Shown here piece by piece: positions 1-9,935 of a stretch of 64,000 nt of DNA. The translations under genes and the position numbers were made by a program. The notes below the pieces were generated by a model. It was not told the origin of the DNA. It saw only the letters and a program-made list of their open reading frames with translations, and did no database searches. The stretch's first letter is position 1. Every line of letters begins with the position of its first letter. The DNA is from Flaveria trinervia (taxonomy: Eukaryota > Streptophyta > Magnoliopsida > Asterales > Asteraceae), in the NCBI GenBank assembly GCA_025506515.1, contig CM046442.1:14366863-14430862 (forward strand). The letters run 5' to 3'.

Positions 1-626
1 AAACCTTAACAATGATTACATAATTCCACGTGTTCATTTCGTTTACACTCACAAACATAATTACATATACACTGCCCTAGGTAGGTTAGTCCAATTAACA
101 TCTTCTATATAAAGATTTTATTTAACTTATTCTATTAAGTCTCCTCAACCTAGCTTATTACCTTCTGGCATTTCCTGCGCCTACATCACGAGCTAAAACA
201 CATCAATAACAACGTTGTTGGTGAGTCATGACCAATAACACTAAAGAATTAAGACAGTCATGATAAATTTGCAAGTAAATACCAACAAATCAAATCTATA
301 CCAAAGTCACCACAATGAGTTTTAGTTTTGACCATATATGTGCCACTCTAGGCTTAATATACAATAATGGGATGAGGTTATAGGCGCTTCGATAGACCAT
401 ATCCCTCTCCATTAAATGAGCTCAACCTTATCCATAGTATTTATTATGGCCTTAGGCTAGCCTTGGTACTATCCATAGATCTCTATTGTGGCCTCAAACA
501 AGTCAAATCTTATCCACAGTCTTCGTTGTGGCCTTATATTGAGTATTCGCCCTAAAGTGTGGTTTTCCTACCTAACTGGATCCAACTAAGGGCATAGATG
601 CCTCGAGGTTTAAGCCGGGTGTTACA
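1..626 (-). repeat. Possible old gypsy LTR fragment (left flank)
   Basis: No coding region is recognisable. Read on the minus strand, the sequence starting at 626 begins TGTAACACCCGG, the same terminus as the A and E LTRs. Further in, at about 195-226, it carries a diverged version of the CAACG...TTGATGTG block found near the 3' end of the A LTR. This suggests an older LTR running off the left edge of the window. The other end is not visible and no target duplication can be checked, so the assignment is tentative. Confidence 0.35.
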
Positions 627-1803
627 TTCCCATAACCCTCTATTTACCTTAATGATTTGCCTGTTGCTGGTGCTTACTATTGGGCTGGACGTGCCAAAGA
701 CCATGGCTACCCAGGTCTTCAGATTGTTTTACTCCTCCACACACTTTCAAACATTTATCAAGTCATTTAAAAGCTTTATATAACACCAAAACATTTAAGA
801 AAAAATGAGTGGTTAGACTTACGGTGATGAGCTTTCTGAGCACGTCCTCTCATACTACTGGCGAGCGTTTACAATCTAGTATCATATAGACACATACATG
901 AAGTTGTTATAACTTCCATGTGCAAAACCTTAGAATTCCCCACTTGATTTAATCTTATATAATCGAGCTAGTTATGTCAATGACATCGGGCTACGGTTTT
1001 CCACAACCCCATGTTATCGTTTCTCATCACCGCACATGAATCATTATGAACACACATTGAAGAGCTAAGGTTCACGTTTACGATCAACATAATACCTAGA
1101 CAGTCTTATTTTATCATTACCCAAAATCCTTTACATGTTTATTCTTCGTTTCAACCACAAGGTTAAGACACTAACAAGTATTACCCATGTCACATTATAT
1201 TTGGACTTCGTCCCGTGACAAATATGTTTATCCAAACATGGTCATTCCTAAACTATAATAAGCATATGCATCCTAATCACTATCTACCCATTTGTTTTCT
1301 TCCAAAACCCCGGTTTACCCAATTAATCTATGAAGATACATAATGTGAAGGTTTTAGAACCTTACCACATACATTGAGCTTACGATCATTTGTTGAAGTC
1401 CACGAATACACTATCAAGCAATCCAACACTATAGTGGAGTATTACACGTGTCATATAGGCTCATATATATGGTCATAACTCATATTTACAAGGGTTTGAG
1501 GCTTACCGAATAGAACCGAGCTTCTACATATCATTTCTAAGCCAAACAAACACACATGAGCGTTTCTACGAGCTCTAATCGTTCACCTGAATACCCACTC
1601 ACCTTAAAACCATAGAGAGAGGGTGGAGATCGTCTAATGAGAGTGGACCGAGAGTGGAGACTATGCAAATGATTAAAATCAGATTTTTAGAGTTTTTATA
1701 CCATTTTTGTCCGGCAAGGCTCCTTAGCAGACTGCTACCCATTCCTTAATAGTATGCTACCGTCTTAAAAAGAAATATTAAGATATTTAAAATGGAATAT
1801 TTG
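627..1803. other. Unassigned flank, no gene seen
   Basis: AT-rich sequence without a convincing open frame, RNA gene or terminal repeat. It is the pre-insertion DNA on the left of gypsy A and continues on the other side at 33526. It may be the interior of an old retroelement, but I see no pol motif in it. Confidence 0.4.
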
Positions 1804-1808
1804 CATCT
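1804..1808. repeat. Target site duplication of gypsy A (CATCT)
   Basis: CATCT at 1804-1808 is repeated exactly at 33521-33525, directly outside the two outer LTR ends of gypsy A. A 5-bp duplication is standard for LTR retrotransposon integrase. It shows that 1809-33520 behaves as one insertion despite the two later elements inside it. Confidence 0.9.
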
Positions 1809-2291
1809 TATAAGGCCCCATTCCCGGGACGCCTACAGTTGGTAATTCATCGCACATAAAATATATAATTACATATAACTTCCATAAAACATCGCAGCGG
1901 AAATGACAAAATAACTTTTCATATCATTACAAATGCTTTTGCAAGTTAATACAAGTGTTCATTTCAAAACATCATTCGTTTGCATTACAATGCAAAAACA
2001 TTAACAAAAGGATGCCATCCAAAAGAGCTGAGTAGCTGCCTCGTGCCATCCTCAACAATCATTACCTGCCAACTGCAAACACATCAAAGTCAGCGTTGCT
2101 GAGTGAGTTCTAGTTTTATAAATAAAACATACTTATCTCTTGTTAAAAACCATACTTTACGTTCATACGATCATACATCATACATATACAGATAACATCA
2201 TTATTATCATCATCATTTATACGTTAACTTTCATTCTTTCATACACTCTTACTTTCATTCGTTCGTTCATTACTTCCAGTGACATGTACAT

Positions 2292-2536
2292 TACCCCGAA
2301 CATTGTGCACGAAGCGGGTAACTGGGCCTGAGTTCTTTCGTAGACCTCGAACATTGGGCACGGAGCTGACTCTAGTACCAAGGGCAAGTACATTCACCAT
2401 TAATCTTTTCTCTTCCGTTCCGGATCAATGCCATATGCTATACCCCGAACATTGTGCACGAAGCGGGTAACTGAGCCTGAGGTCTTTCATAGACCTAGAA
2501 CATTGTGCATGAAGCTGACTCTAGCACCTAGGGCAA
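2292..2536 (-). repeat. Tandem duplication inside LTR A
   Basis: A block of about 97 bp starting TACCCCGAACATTGTGCACG at 2292 recurs at 2441 with a few substitutions (period 149). Inside each block the motif GAACATTG(T/G)GCACG occurs twice, giving four copies. The same arrangement is present in the other LTR at 21433 and 21582, so the duplication predates insertion of A. Confidence 0.85.
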
Positions 2537-2845
2537 GTGGCAAGGATCCCATTCATATGGTCAATCACAAAGATTGGACCCCAATGTGCATCCTTCGGGG
2601 TAGCTAACCCGCACACCGTTGAGCTAACACCTTCATTGGGTGTGCACCTCCATACATTTGCTTGCAAGCCTTCTTACATTCATTCGTTCATCAATGCATG
2701 AATTCATTCATCATGTTCCTCTTTCATTATCTTTCGCTTTACGTTACATAATACTTTCGGTTCATTCATTAACATAACACGTAAAGCCACAGAATATAAA
2801 CATACATCATAATAAGGAACATATCATACACAGTCATCAACATCA

Positions 2846-2960
2846 TACAAGGCAACATCATACAAGGAAACATCATACAAGGCAACATCATACAAGGCAA
2901 CATCATACAAGCAACATTATACAAGGCAACATCATACAAGGCAACATCATACATACATAA
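2846..2960. repeat. Short tandem repeat CAACATCATACAAGG
   Basis: Six to eight imperfect copies of a 15-16 bp unit around CATCATACAAGG lie in the 3' LTR of A. The 5' LTR has only about one or two copies at the matching place (about 21983-22015). The array therefore changed length in one LTR after insertion. Confidence 0.8.
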
Positions 2961-3129
2961 CATGCATAATCATGCAACATCATTATCATCATGCCCAACA
3001 TGCTCTCTAAGTCCTCAATCGTCATTTTACATGCTCTTATGGGAACCTTTACGTCAAAACTTACATCTGCACTTTCCCCCAAAAGTCAGAAGTTAAACTA
3101 CACTTCTCCTTGAGTACAACAGCCCTATT

Positions 3130-3425
3130 CAGGCGCATGGACACCCTTTAGTTGCATGGCCTCCATGCGACTAAGCATCATGCGAATGAACCAATGTGGA
3201 TGAACACTCATGCAAATGAACACCCAATCGTGCGAATGAACTAATGTGAATGGACCTCATGCGAATGGAACTAATGCGGATGAGCACCTATGCGACTGGA
3301 CCCTCAGTCGCATGACTCCCCATGCGACTGGACCCAATCATGCGAATGAACTCCCATTCATGCGAATGGACCCCAATCGTTCTTCATTAAGCCGTATGGC
3401 CTCCAGTCGGTCGCCTAGCCCTAGC
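3130..3425. repeat. CATGCGAMTG short-motif cluster in LTR A
   Basis: Many degenerate copies of ATGCGA(A/C)TGAAC and CAGTCGCATGACT are spaced irregularly at roughly 14-25 bp. The homologous cluster in the 5' LTR lies at 32691-32945. Related clusters occur in the copia LTRs, in the copia 3' region and in the LTRs of D and E. Confidence 0.8.
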
Positions 3426-3991
3426 TGATACAGAATGCAGTTCATCCCGAACACAATCTGCCATTTTCGACCTCCAAGCTCATCTAAACCCATTCTAAGC
3501 CCAAATCGACCATCCTAAACCTTAGGGATGCATACCACAACACCATTCAAGCACGCATAAGCTCACAAACAAGGCACAAACACATCACACACACACATAC
3601 ACATACACAAATGGGTCAAACATGCACCCACACAAAAACCTGATTTTCAGATGTTTTCCAGCCCAAAATCATTCAAAAACGTTTAAAGGAGGGGTCCTAG
3701 AACTCACACAAGCGACCACAACGAGTAGAGCTTCGATTTGACTCACTTCTCAACAATTTTGGCCACTCGAACCAACCCGAACCAACACTTCTTCCTCTTT
3801 TCTTCCTTCTCTCTTCTCCTCTCTTTTCTTGGCTGAAATGTGAGTGTGTGGGGAGAGTATGGCTGCCCTCTCCCTACAAATATCACCACATTTCCAACTT
3901 TTCTTCGTTGGCGAATTGGTCCCTCGACTTTGTACCTTATTTCTTTTATTCCTTCGTCGACCTCAAAATAGATAAATAACCGGGTGTTACA

Positions 3992-4010
3992 AGTCCACCC
4001 CTCTTAAATA
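3992..4010 (-). other. Polypurine tract of gypsy A
   Basis: On the minus strand the sequence AAGAGGGGTGGACT lies directly against the LTR start TGTAACACC. This is the normal position for the plus-strand DNA primer. E has AAGGGGGGTGGACT and D has AAGGGGGGTAGACT at the same place, which shows that the three are related. Confidence 0.85.
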
Positions 4011-4030
4011 GGTTTCGTCCCCGAAACCTG

Positions 4031-5510
4031 TTATTCCTCGAACAAGCGTGGGTAATGCTGTCTCATTTCTTCCCCAGTCTCCTACGTTGACTCGGATCCT
4101 TTCCTGTGCTTCCACTGTACACGCACAAGAGGAACCACTTTATTTTTCAGCCTCTTCTCTTTTTGATCGATGATTGACACTGGTTGCTCCACGTAATTGA
4201 GCCGTTCGTCTACTTCGATATCCTCCAGTGAAACGATCATATCTTCATCAACTAAGCACATTCTCAGATGAGATACATGGAATGTCGGTTGAATTCCACT
4301 TTACTCCTCTGGTAAGTCCAGTCTATAAGCCACCTTTCCTACCCGAGCGATGATTCGAAAAGAGCCTATGTACCTTGGGCTCAACTTGCCCCACTTTTTG
4401 AATCGGATAATACCCTTCCAAGGTGAGACCTTCAACATAACCCGGTCACCCACCTGGGACTCAATCGCTCTGCGTCGTTTATCGGCATACGACTTCTGTC
4501 TATCTTGGCTACCTTCATGAAGGCTTTGATCTTTTCAAGCTTTCTCAGTCGTAGCCTCGATTACCTTGACGCTCCCTAGTTCTTTCTGAACAATATCACC
4601 CCAACAGATGGGTGTTTTACATCTCCTACCGTATAGCATCTCATAAGGTGGTATACCAATGCTGGCATGATAGCTGTTGTTGTATGAGAATTCGGCTAAC
4701 GGTAAGTGGTCATCCCAACTTCCCCAAAATCAATCACATATGCCCAAAGCATGTCTTCCAATGTATTAATGGTCCTTTCTGACTGACCATCAGTTTGGGG
4801 ATGATAAGCCGTGCTAATATGTAACCTCGTCCCCATGGCGTCGTGGAATTTCTTCTAGAATTTGGAGGTAAACCGGGTGTCACGATCAGACACAATAGAC
4901 ACCGACACACCATGACGAGTCAATTTCCTTGATGAATAGATAAGCCAACCGCTCAGATGAATATGTCTCGCAGATCGGTAGGAAGTGAGCACTCTTCGTC
5001 AGGTGGTCAACAACCACCCATATGGCATTGTACCCTTTCGGAGTCGTGGCGGGTTCGTAATGAAATCCATGGTGATGTGCTCCCACTTCCATTCTGGTAT
5101 ACCCAAAGGTTGAATCTTCCCATACAGCTTCTGATGCTTGGCCTTCACCTGTAGACAAGTAAGGCATTTACTCACATACTCCACTACGTTGCGTTTCATA
5201 CCCGGCCACCAATAATTCTTCTTCATGTCTTGATACATCTTTGTGGCACCAGGATGAATGGAGTATCGAGTCTTGTGAGCCTCATCCATGATCTTCACCC
5301 GTAGATCCCCAAAACGAGGAATCCACACCCATTCAAATCGGGTTTTAACACCAAGTGTGTTTTCACCCAATCCCCAATCAGACCTCTCATTCTTTCAGAG
5401 TTAAGATGTTCTTCTTTCAATGCCTCATCTTGAAACTCCTTAACTTGCTTCATCACGTCTGAGGTCATGATCAACTGATAGGCTTTCACCCGAATTGGCT
5501 CGGGTCTCTC
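4031..5510 (-). pseudogene. Gypsy A integrase and chromodomain (broken)
   Basis: This is the integrase part of the A polyprotein, which would join element cDNA to chromosomal DNA. The frame is split over at least three pieces (about 5295-5510, 4999-5370, 4886-5167), followed by degraded sequence to the stop at 4031. The HHCC zinc domain is visible (EAHKTRYSIHPG ... CLTCLQVK), then the catalytic core (TMDFI; later YHPQTDGQSERTI, with the catalytic Glu kept). The C-terminal chromodomain end reads ..MRQHYPRLFEE, but a conserved Trp codon just before it is TAG. The chromodomain would normally steer insertion toward heterochromatin. Confidence 0.85.
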
Positions 5511-6146
5511 CTTTCGGCTAAGGGCATCTGCCACCACATTGGCCTGCCCGATGGTAGTGGATCTCGCAATCATAATCTTTTATGAGCTCCAACCACCTTC
5601 TCTGCCTCATGTTCAGATCTTTCTACTCGAAGAAGTACTTCAAGCTCTTGTGGTCGGTGAAAATGATGCACTTCGTCTCGTAAAGATAGTGCCTCCAAAT
5701 CTTTAACGCAAAGACCACGGCTGCTAACTCCAAGTCGTGAGTAAGATAATTGACCTCATGAACCTTCAACTGTCGGATGCATAGGCTATAACCTTTCCTC
5801 TCTGCATTAACACACACCCAAACCCCAAATAGGAAGCATCAGAATAAACCACCAGGTCTTCACTTCCATTGGGTAATGATAGAACAGGAGCTTTTGTCAA
5901 CCTCGCCTTCAATTCTTCAAACATCTTCTCTTGAGCTTGACCCCATACAAATTTCACATATTTTCGGGTCAACTTGGTTAGTGGAGAAGCAATCTTAGAA
6001 AAGTCTTGGATAAACCTTCTATAATAGCCCGCCAAACCCCAGAAGCTACGAATCTCGGATGGCGTCTTAGGAGACTTCCATTGCATCACTGCCTCCACCT
6101 TAGCCGGGTCCACCATAATCCTATCGGGATTTGCCACATGACCCAA
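5511..6146 (-). pseudogene. Gypsy A RNase H (frameshifted)
   Basis: The Ty3-type RNase H that removes the RNA template. It shows VVYSDASYLGFGCVLMQRG (first catalytic Asp), then, after a frameshift near 5770-5817, HEVNYLTHDLELAAVVFALK (catalytic Glu) and FTDHKSLKYFFE. It ends with ANVVADALSRK. All expected acidic residues are present, but no single frame joins them. Confidence 0.87.
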
Positions 6147-6149
6147 GAA

Positions 6150-6839
6150 CTAAAATTCGCGCAACCAGAACGCACACTTGGAGAACTTGGCGTACAACTT
6201 CTCCTTTCTCAACGTCTCCAAAACCTCCCGAGTCTGGCCGACATGCTCATTCTCGCTCTTCGAATAAATCAGGATATCATCAATAAACACTATCACTGAT
6301 TTATCCAACATCAGCCGACACACTCGATTCATCAAATCCAAAAAGCAGCTGGCACTTGGTCAAACCAAAAGACATCACGAGGAACTCGTAGTGACCATAC
6401 CGCGTGCGGAAAGCCATTTTAGCAATATGTTGCTCCTTCACCTTCAACTGATGGTAACTAGATCGAAGATCTATCCTTGAAAACCAACTGGCACCCTGAA
6501 GCTGATCGAACAAATCATGTATTCTCGGTAAGGGGTATCGGTTCTTCACCGTCAGCTTGTTCAACTCACGGTAGTCAATGCACATCCTCATGCTACCGTC
6601 TTTCTTCTTCACAAACAGACCGGAGCACCCTAAGGAGAGATACTTGGTCTGATGAACCCCTTATCCAGTAGCTCCTGCAACTGCTCCATCAACTCCTTCA
6701 TCTCAGTCGGAGCCAATCGATACGGTGCCTTGGCAACAGGCTGGGCACCCGGTATCAGATCAATCTGAAACTCGATCTCTCGGTCCGGTGGCACTCCTGA
6801 TAAATCTTCTGGGAACATGTCTGGGAAATCACACACAAC
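6150..6839 (-). pseudogene. Gypsy A reverse transcriptase (frameshifted)
   Basis: RT begins near VPPDREIEFQIDLIPG and continues through MRMCIDYRELNKLTVKNRYP and FSRIDLRSSYHQLKV, which carries the first catalytic Asp. A one-base loss at about 6340 splits the frame after MSFGLT. The second piece carries VIVFIDDILIYSK with both catalytic Asp residues. The active site is therefore intact as sequence but unreadable as one protein. A second break lies between 6612 and 6630. Confidence 0.88.
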
Positions 6840-7302
6840 CGGTACGTCAAACAGTTGTGGTGTTGGCGTATCCACATCCTTCACATAGGCCAAATAGGCG
6901 CTACACCCACGCCTCATACACTTTCCCACCACCGCCATTGAGATCACTTTCGGGATCATCGCAACCCGATCTCCATAGACAGTTACCGAATTCCCGTCAG
7001 GCGCTGTCAGAAAAATCATCTTCCTCGCGACACACAATGTTCGCCTTGAAGTCTGCTAACCAATCCATCCCAAGAACCAAATCGAAACCACCTAAGGTAA
7101 TTATGAAGGGTCTAACCGAAAATTTATGACCTTCTAGTTCCACGTCACAACCCTCTATCACCTCAGAAATCCTGGTAGAAGACCTACCTATGGCAGTTTC
7201 TACATCGAAGGGCACATCAACACGTCTACTACTAACAGGCAGCTTAGCACAGAAAGCAGCATAAATAAAACTTTTACCGACACCAGAATGAAATAACACC
7301 AA
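6840..7302 (-). pseudogene. Gypsy A aspartic protease with lost active-site Asp
   Basis: Retropepsin-like domain that would cut the Gag-Pol precursor. The active-site region reads VLFHSGVGKSF where the family has LFDSGAxxSF (E has FDSGAS), so the catalytic Asp has become His. The later part FDLVLGMDWLADFKANIVC and the PR-RT linker (SAYLAYVKDVD) are well kept. The copy is catalytically dead even apart from its frameshifts. Confidence 0.86.
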
Positions 7303-8652
7303 AGATAAAGTTTGGTTACTGGAAACGTACCAGACACAACATCAGGGTCTGTCCTAGCTTCCTCCTGTGTCATAGTGAATGCCCTAGCGCTCGCCCTTGG
7401 TCCTTCATTCCCCCTCTTCTTCGCTCTGTAACCCTTAGCCCTTGGCTTCTTACAATCTTTACTCATATGACCATTTTTTCCACAGTTGAAACACCTCACA
7501 CCCCTGTAATCTCTAGCCATATGACCAGGCTTCCCACATTTGAAACAAACATTCAACCCCCATCTACACTCGCCACTGTGCTCCTTCCACACTTGCCACA
7601 CTTTTTCGATCCTACCCGTTGTGGCTACACGACGGTCGCACCACCCGTGCCTTCTTGTTACTCGTCAAGGCACCACCCCGACCAAACCTCTTCCCATTCC
7701 GTTTCTATCACCTCCACCCTTCCAACTACCTTCAGCCGCCACCACCACAGTTCTCTCATCATACAGTCTCCCTGCTAAATCCACCGATGCCTAAACGTGC
7801 TCGGTCGGGTGATGTTCATGTGCCTGCGAATGTCCGCTGGCAAACCCTAGATGTACCTTTTAATCTTTCGTGATAGAGGCATCACTTGATCCGACACCAG
7901 ACGTGCCATTTCATTGAACTTTGTGGTGTACTCTTGGTGTGTCATCGTTCGTCCCGCCTCAAATTGCAAAAACTCCCTCTCAACTTTGTCCATTTCCTGG
8001 TGAGGACATAACTCCTCAATCACCAACTTTTTCAGTTCGGACTATCTCATTCTCCCAATGGATCTGCCTCCCTTAGCTTGGACAATATTGTCCCACCAAC
8101 ATAGAGCTGAGTCCACAAAAGAGTGGGTAGCGAACTTCACCTTATGGTCCTCTCGGCACTCGCTGATATCAAGTACAACCTCCATTTCCCTAACCCACCG
8201 GTGAGCAGCAGCAGCAGTGCCGTTACCGTCAAAAGTAGGGGGCTTGCATCTCATAAATGCCCCATAGTTACAGGCTCGTGCCGCCTCCAGCGCAGGATCT
8301 TCTTCCTCCTCCTCTTCTTCATCGTGAGACAAAACCATCTCAGTCTCGGGCTGTCTCCTTTCGCCCGTAGGCCTACTTCTTTCCTTTCTTTCTCCCTCTC
8401 GTACAACCTTGATAACTTCAGTCACTACAGACGGTAAGATCGTCTGCATGACTTGATAAACTTCTTCAACAACAGCCTTCTTCACCGAGGCTCTCAGATT
8501 GCGCGCTCGTCGCCAGCCTTCGGATGAGGGGTCTCTGGTTCTTTGGGAACCACCTTTTCAACTCTGGGTCTTCCTCTCTTGGGTCGCGGCTCAGCACCAA
8601 GCCCATCACGACCACCTCCACGAGAGGCTTTCGAAGATCTACCACCGGCCAT
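7303..8652 (-). pseudogene. Gypsy A Gag
   Basis: Capsid-nucleocapsid precursor. I place the start at 8652, MAGGRSSKASRGGG, because E has the matching MVGGGPSKVSSGEG start. An earlier Met at 8691 is only leader sequence. A frameshift near 8490 leads into an acidic stretch (EEEEEEEDPALEAAR) and the capsid segment FMRCKPPTFDGNG...WVREMEVV...ALCWWDN. After more breaks, two zinc knuckles follow at about 7440-7590: CFKCGKPGHMARDY (last Cys changed to Tyr) and CFNCGKNGHMSKDC (intact). Confidence 0.85.
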
Positions 8653-8699
8653 CAAACACACACTGAAAGATTCAAACACCAACACGGTCATTCAAGGGA
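8653..8699 (-). other. Gypsy A 5' leader, proximal part
   Basis: Short untranslated stretch between the A gag start and the copia insertion. The leader resumes beyond the copia at 20683 and reaches the primer site at 20935-20952. Removing the copia gives a leader of about 320 bp, comparable to that of E (46172-46519). Confidence 0.75.
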
Positions 8700-8704
8700 A
8701 CAAC
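8700..8704. repeat. Target site duplication of the copia (ACAAC)
   Basis: ACAAC at 8700-8704 recurs exactly at 20678-20682, just outside the two copia LTRs. This proves the copia entered gypsy A after A was in place. Confidence 0.92.
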
Positions 8705-9442
8705 TGTTGATACATATATGTACTTAGATTCTGATCTCAATGTAATATGTCTTGAATATCTTGCACTTATGTAATATTGGGTACTTAATGAAATGAGAAG
8801 TTTGTTTGTGATTTGTCTTGTTTAATATTTCATTAATGAGTTGTTTAATGCATATTGACTTGATTATATAGGTTTGTGAGTGTTTGAATTGATATACATA
8901 ATGTTATAATAATGAATACATTCAAACTTGGCTAAATGAAGTTCTCATGCGTCCGACTGGACCATGCGCCCCAATAGTGGTCATGCGTCCGAATGGCCAT
9001 GCAACTGAGTGTCTAGGCGATTAAATAGTCCATACGCCTGAACAACTTCATGCGACTGACTCAGTCGCACGACTGAACACTCAGTCGTGCGACTGGATCA
9101 ACCGCATGGCTCAATCGCACGAATGAACCATGCTAATGGTTCAGTCGCCCGAATGAGCAACCATAACCTATAAATACCACCTAATTTGTGAAAAACGTAA
9201 GCATTCAATCCACTTCGACTCCAGACGTACCCTAGCCGTCCAGAAGCCTCTAAGTTCATACTCCAAGTTCATAGAACGCTGTAGATCGATTCCTAATCGA
9301 TTCTTGACTTTAGATTCAATACATCATTGTGTCTACGTGCGTTCTCACTGATTGGATCACCAATCAGATAGGATTCCGCACTATTTCGTTTGGTTTAACA
9401 CGTTAATCAGTTGGTGTTTCGTTCAAATACCAGATCCTAACA
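8705..9442 (+). repeat. Copia 5' LTR
   Basis: 738 bp, starting TGTTGATACATATATG and ending AGATCCTAACA, almost identical to 19938-20677. U3 carries a cluster of CATGCG/CAGTCGCACGACTG motifs (about 8949-9160) directly upstream of a TATA box at 9169. The high similarity of the two LTRs points to a fairly recent insertion compared with A. Confidence 0.93.
9169..9176 (+). promoter_or_regulatory. TATA box of copia 5' LTR
   Basis: TATAAATA in the context CCTATAAATACC lies below the motif cluster and some 270 bp before the LTR end. The same box is at 20403-20410 in the 3' LTR. It is the likely start signal for the genomic transcript. Confidence 0.75.
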
Positions 9443-9444
9443 AG

Positions 9445-9457
9445 TGGTAACAGAGCC
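9445..9457 (+). other. Copia primer binding site
   Basis: TGGTAACAGAGCC lies two bases after the 5' LTR. It resembles the TGGTATCAGAGC site that pairs with the 3' end of initiator methionine tRNA, with one mismatch (A for T at position 6). Confidence 0.82.
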
Positions 9458-9935
9458 TTGGCTCTTGATTACGTGTTGATTCAATAGTTTTGATACAAAA
9501 ATTGTGTTTTTTCATCAAAGAACGCAATCTTTTTGTGTCTAACGGAGTCTTAGACGTGTCCTGACCTAAAAGTTTAGTTTTTCCGGCATATGGTGATTAG
9601 GGTTTGTGAAAATTCGAATTTTTACGGCCCAAAACACGTTTAACCTATGAATTATCAAACTTCAGCAGGTTCAGTCACACGATTGGGTCAATCGCATGAC
9701 TGAGTTCATTCGCATTCTTCAACCGCACGATTGGACTCATTTGTACCCTCATTCGTACAACTGAGAACCTCATTCGGACTGTTCAACCGCATTAGTTCAT
9801 TCGGAAGATGACTCTTCCGCATTTGTTCAGTCGCACGATTGAACCATCCGCATTTGTTCAATCGCCCGAATAAGCCCAATCGCATACCTTCATTCGCATA
9901 AATCAGCAGCTTGTTAAACAGTAAAGTTAAGTGAA

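Larger units (their letters stand above)
1809..3991 (-). repeat. Gypsy A 3' LTR
   Basis: This 2183-bp LTR matches 20953-22221 plus 32696-33520 (about 2094 bp). On the minus strand it starts TGTAACACCCGG and ends GGGGCCTTATA; the other copy ends in CTTACA, so the terminal dinucleotide here has mutated. It contains an internal duplication (2292-2536), a CATGCGA-type repeat cluster (about 3130-3425), microsatellite-like CATACAAGG repeats (about 2846-2950) and the conserved splice-like block at about 2065-2110. Confidence 0.9.

Noticed and set aside
598..783. 61-codon frame on the left flank
   Set aside because: No homology recognised and no coding context; it overlaps the candidate LTR terminus at 626.
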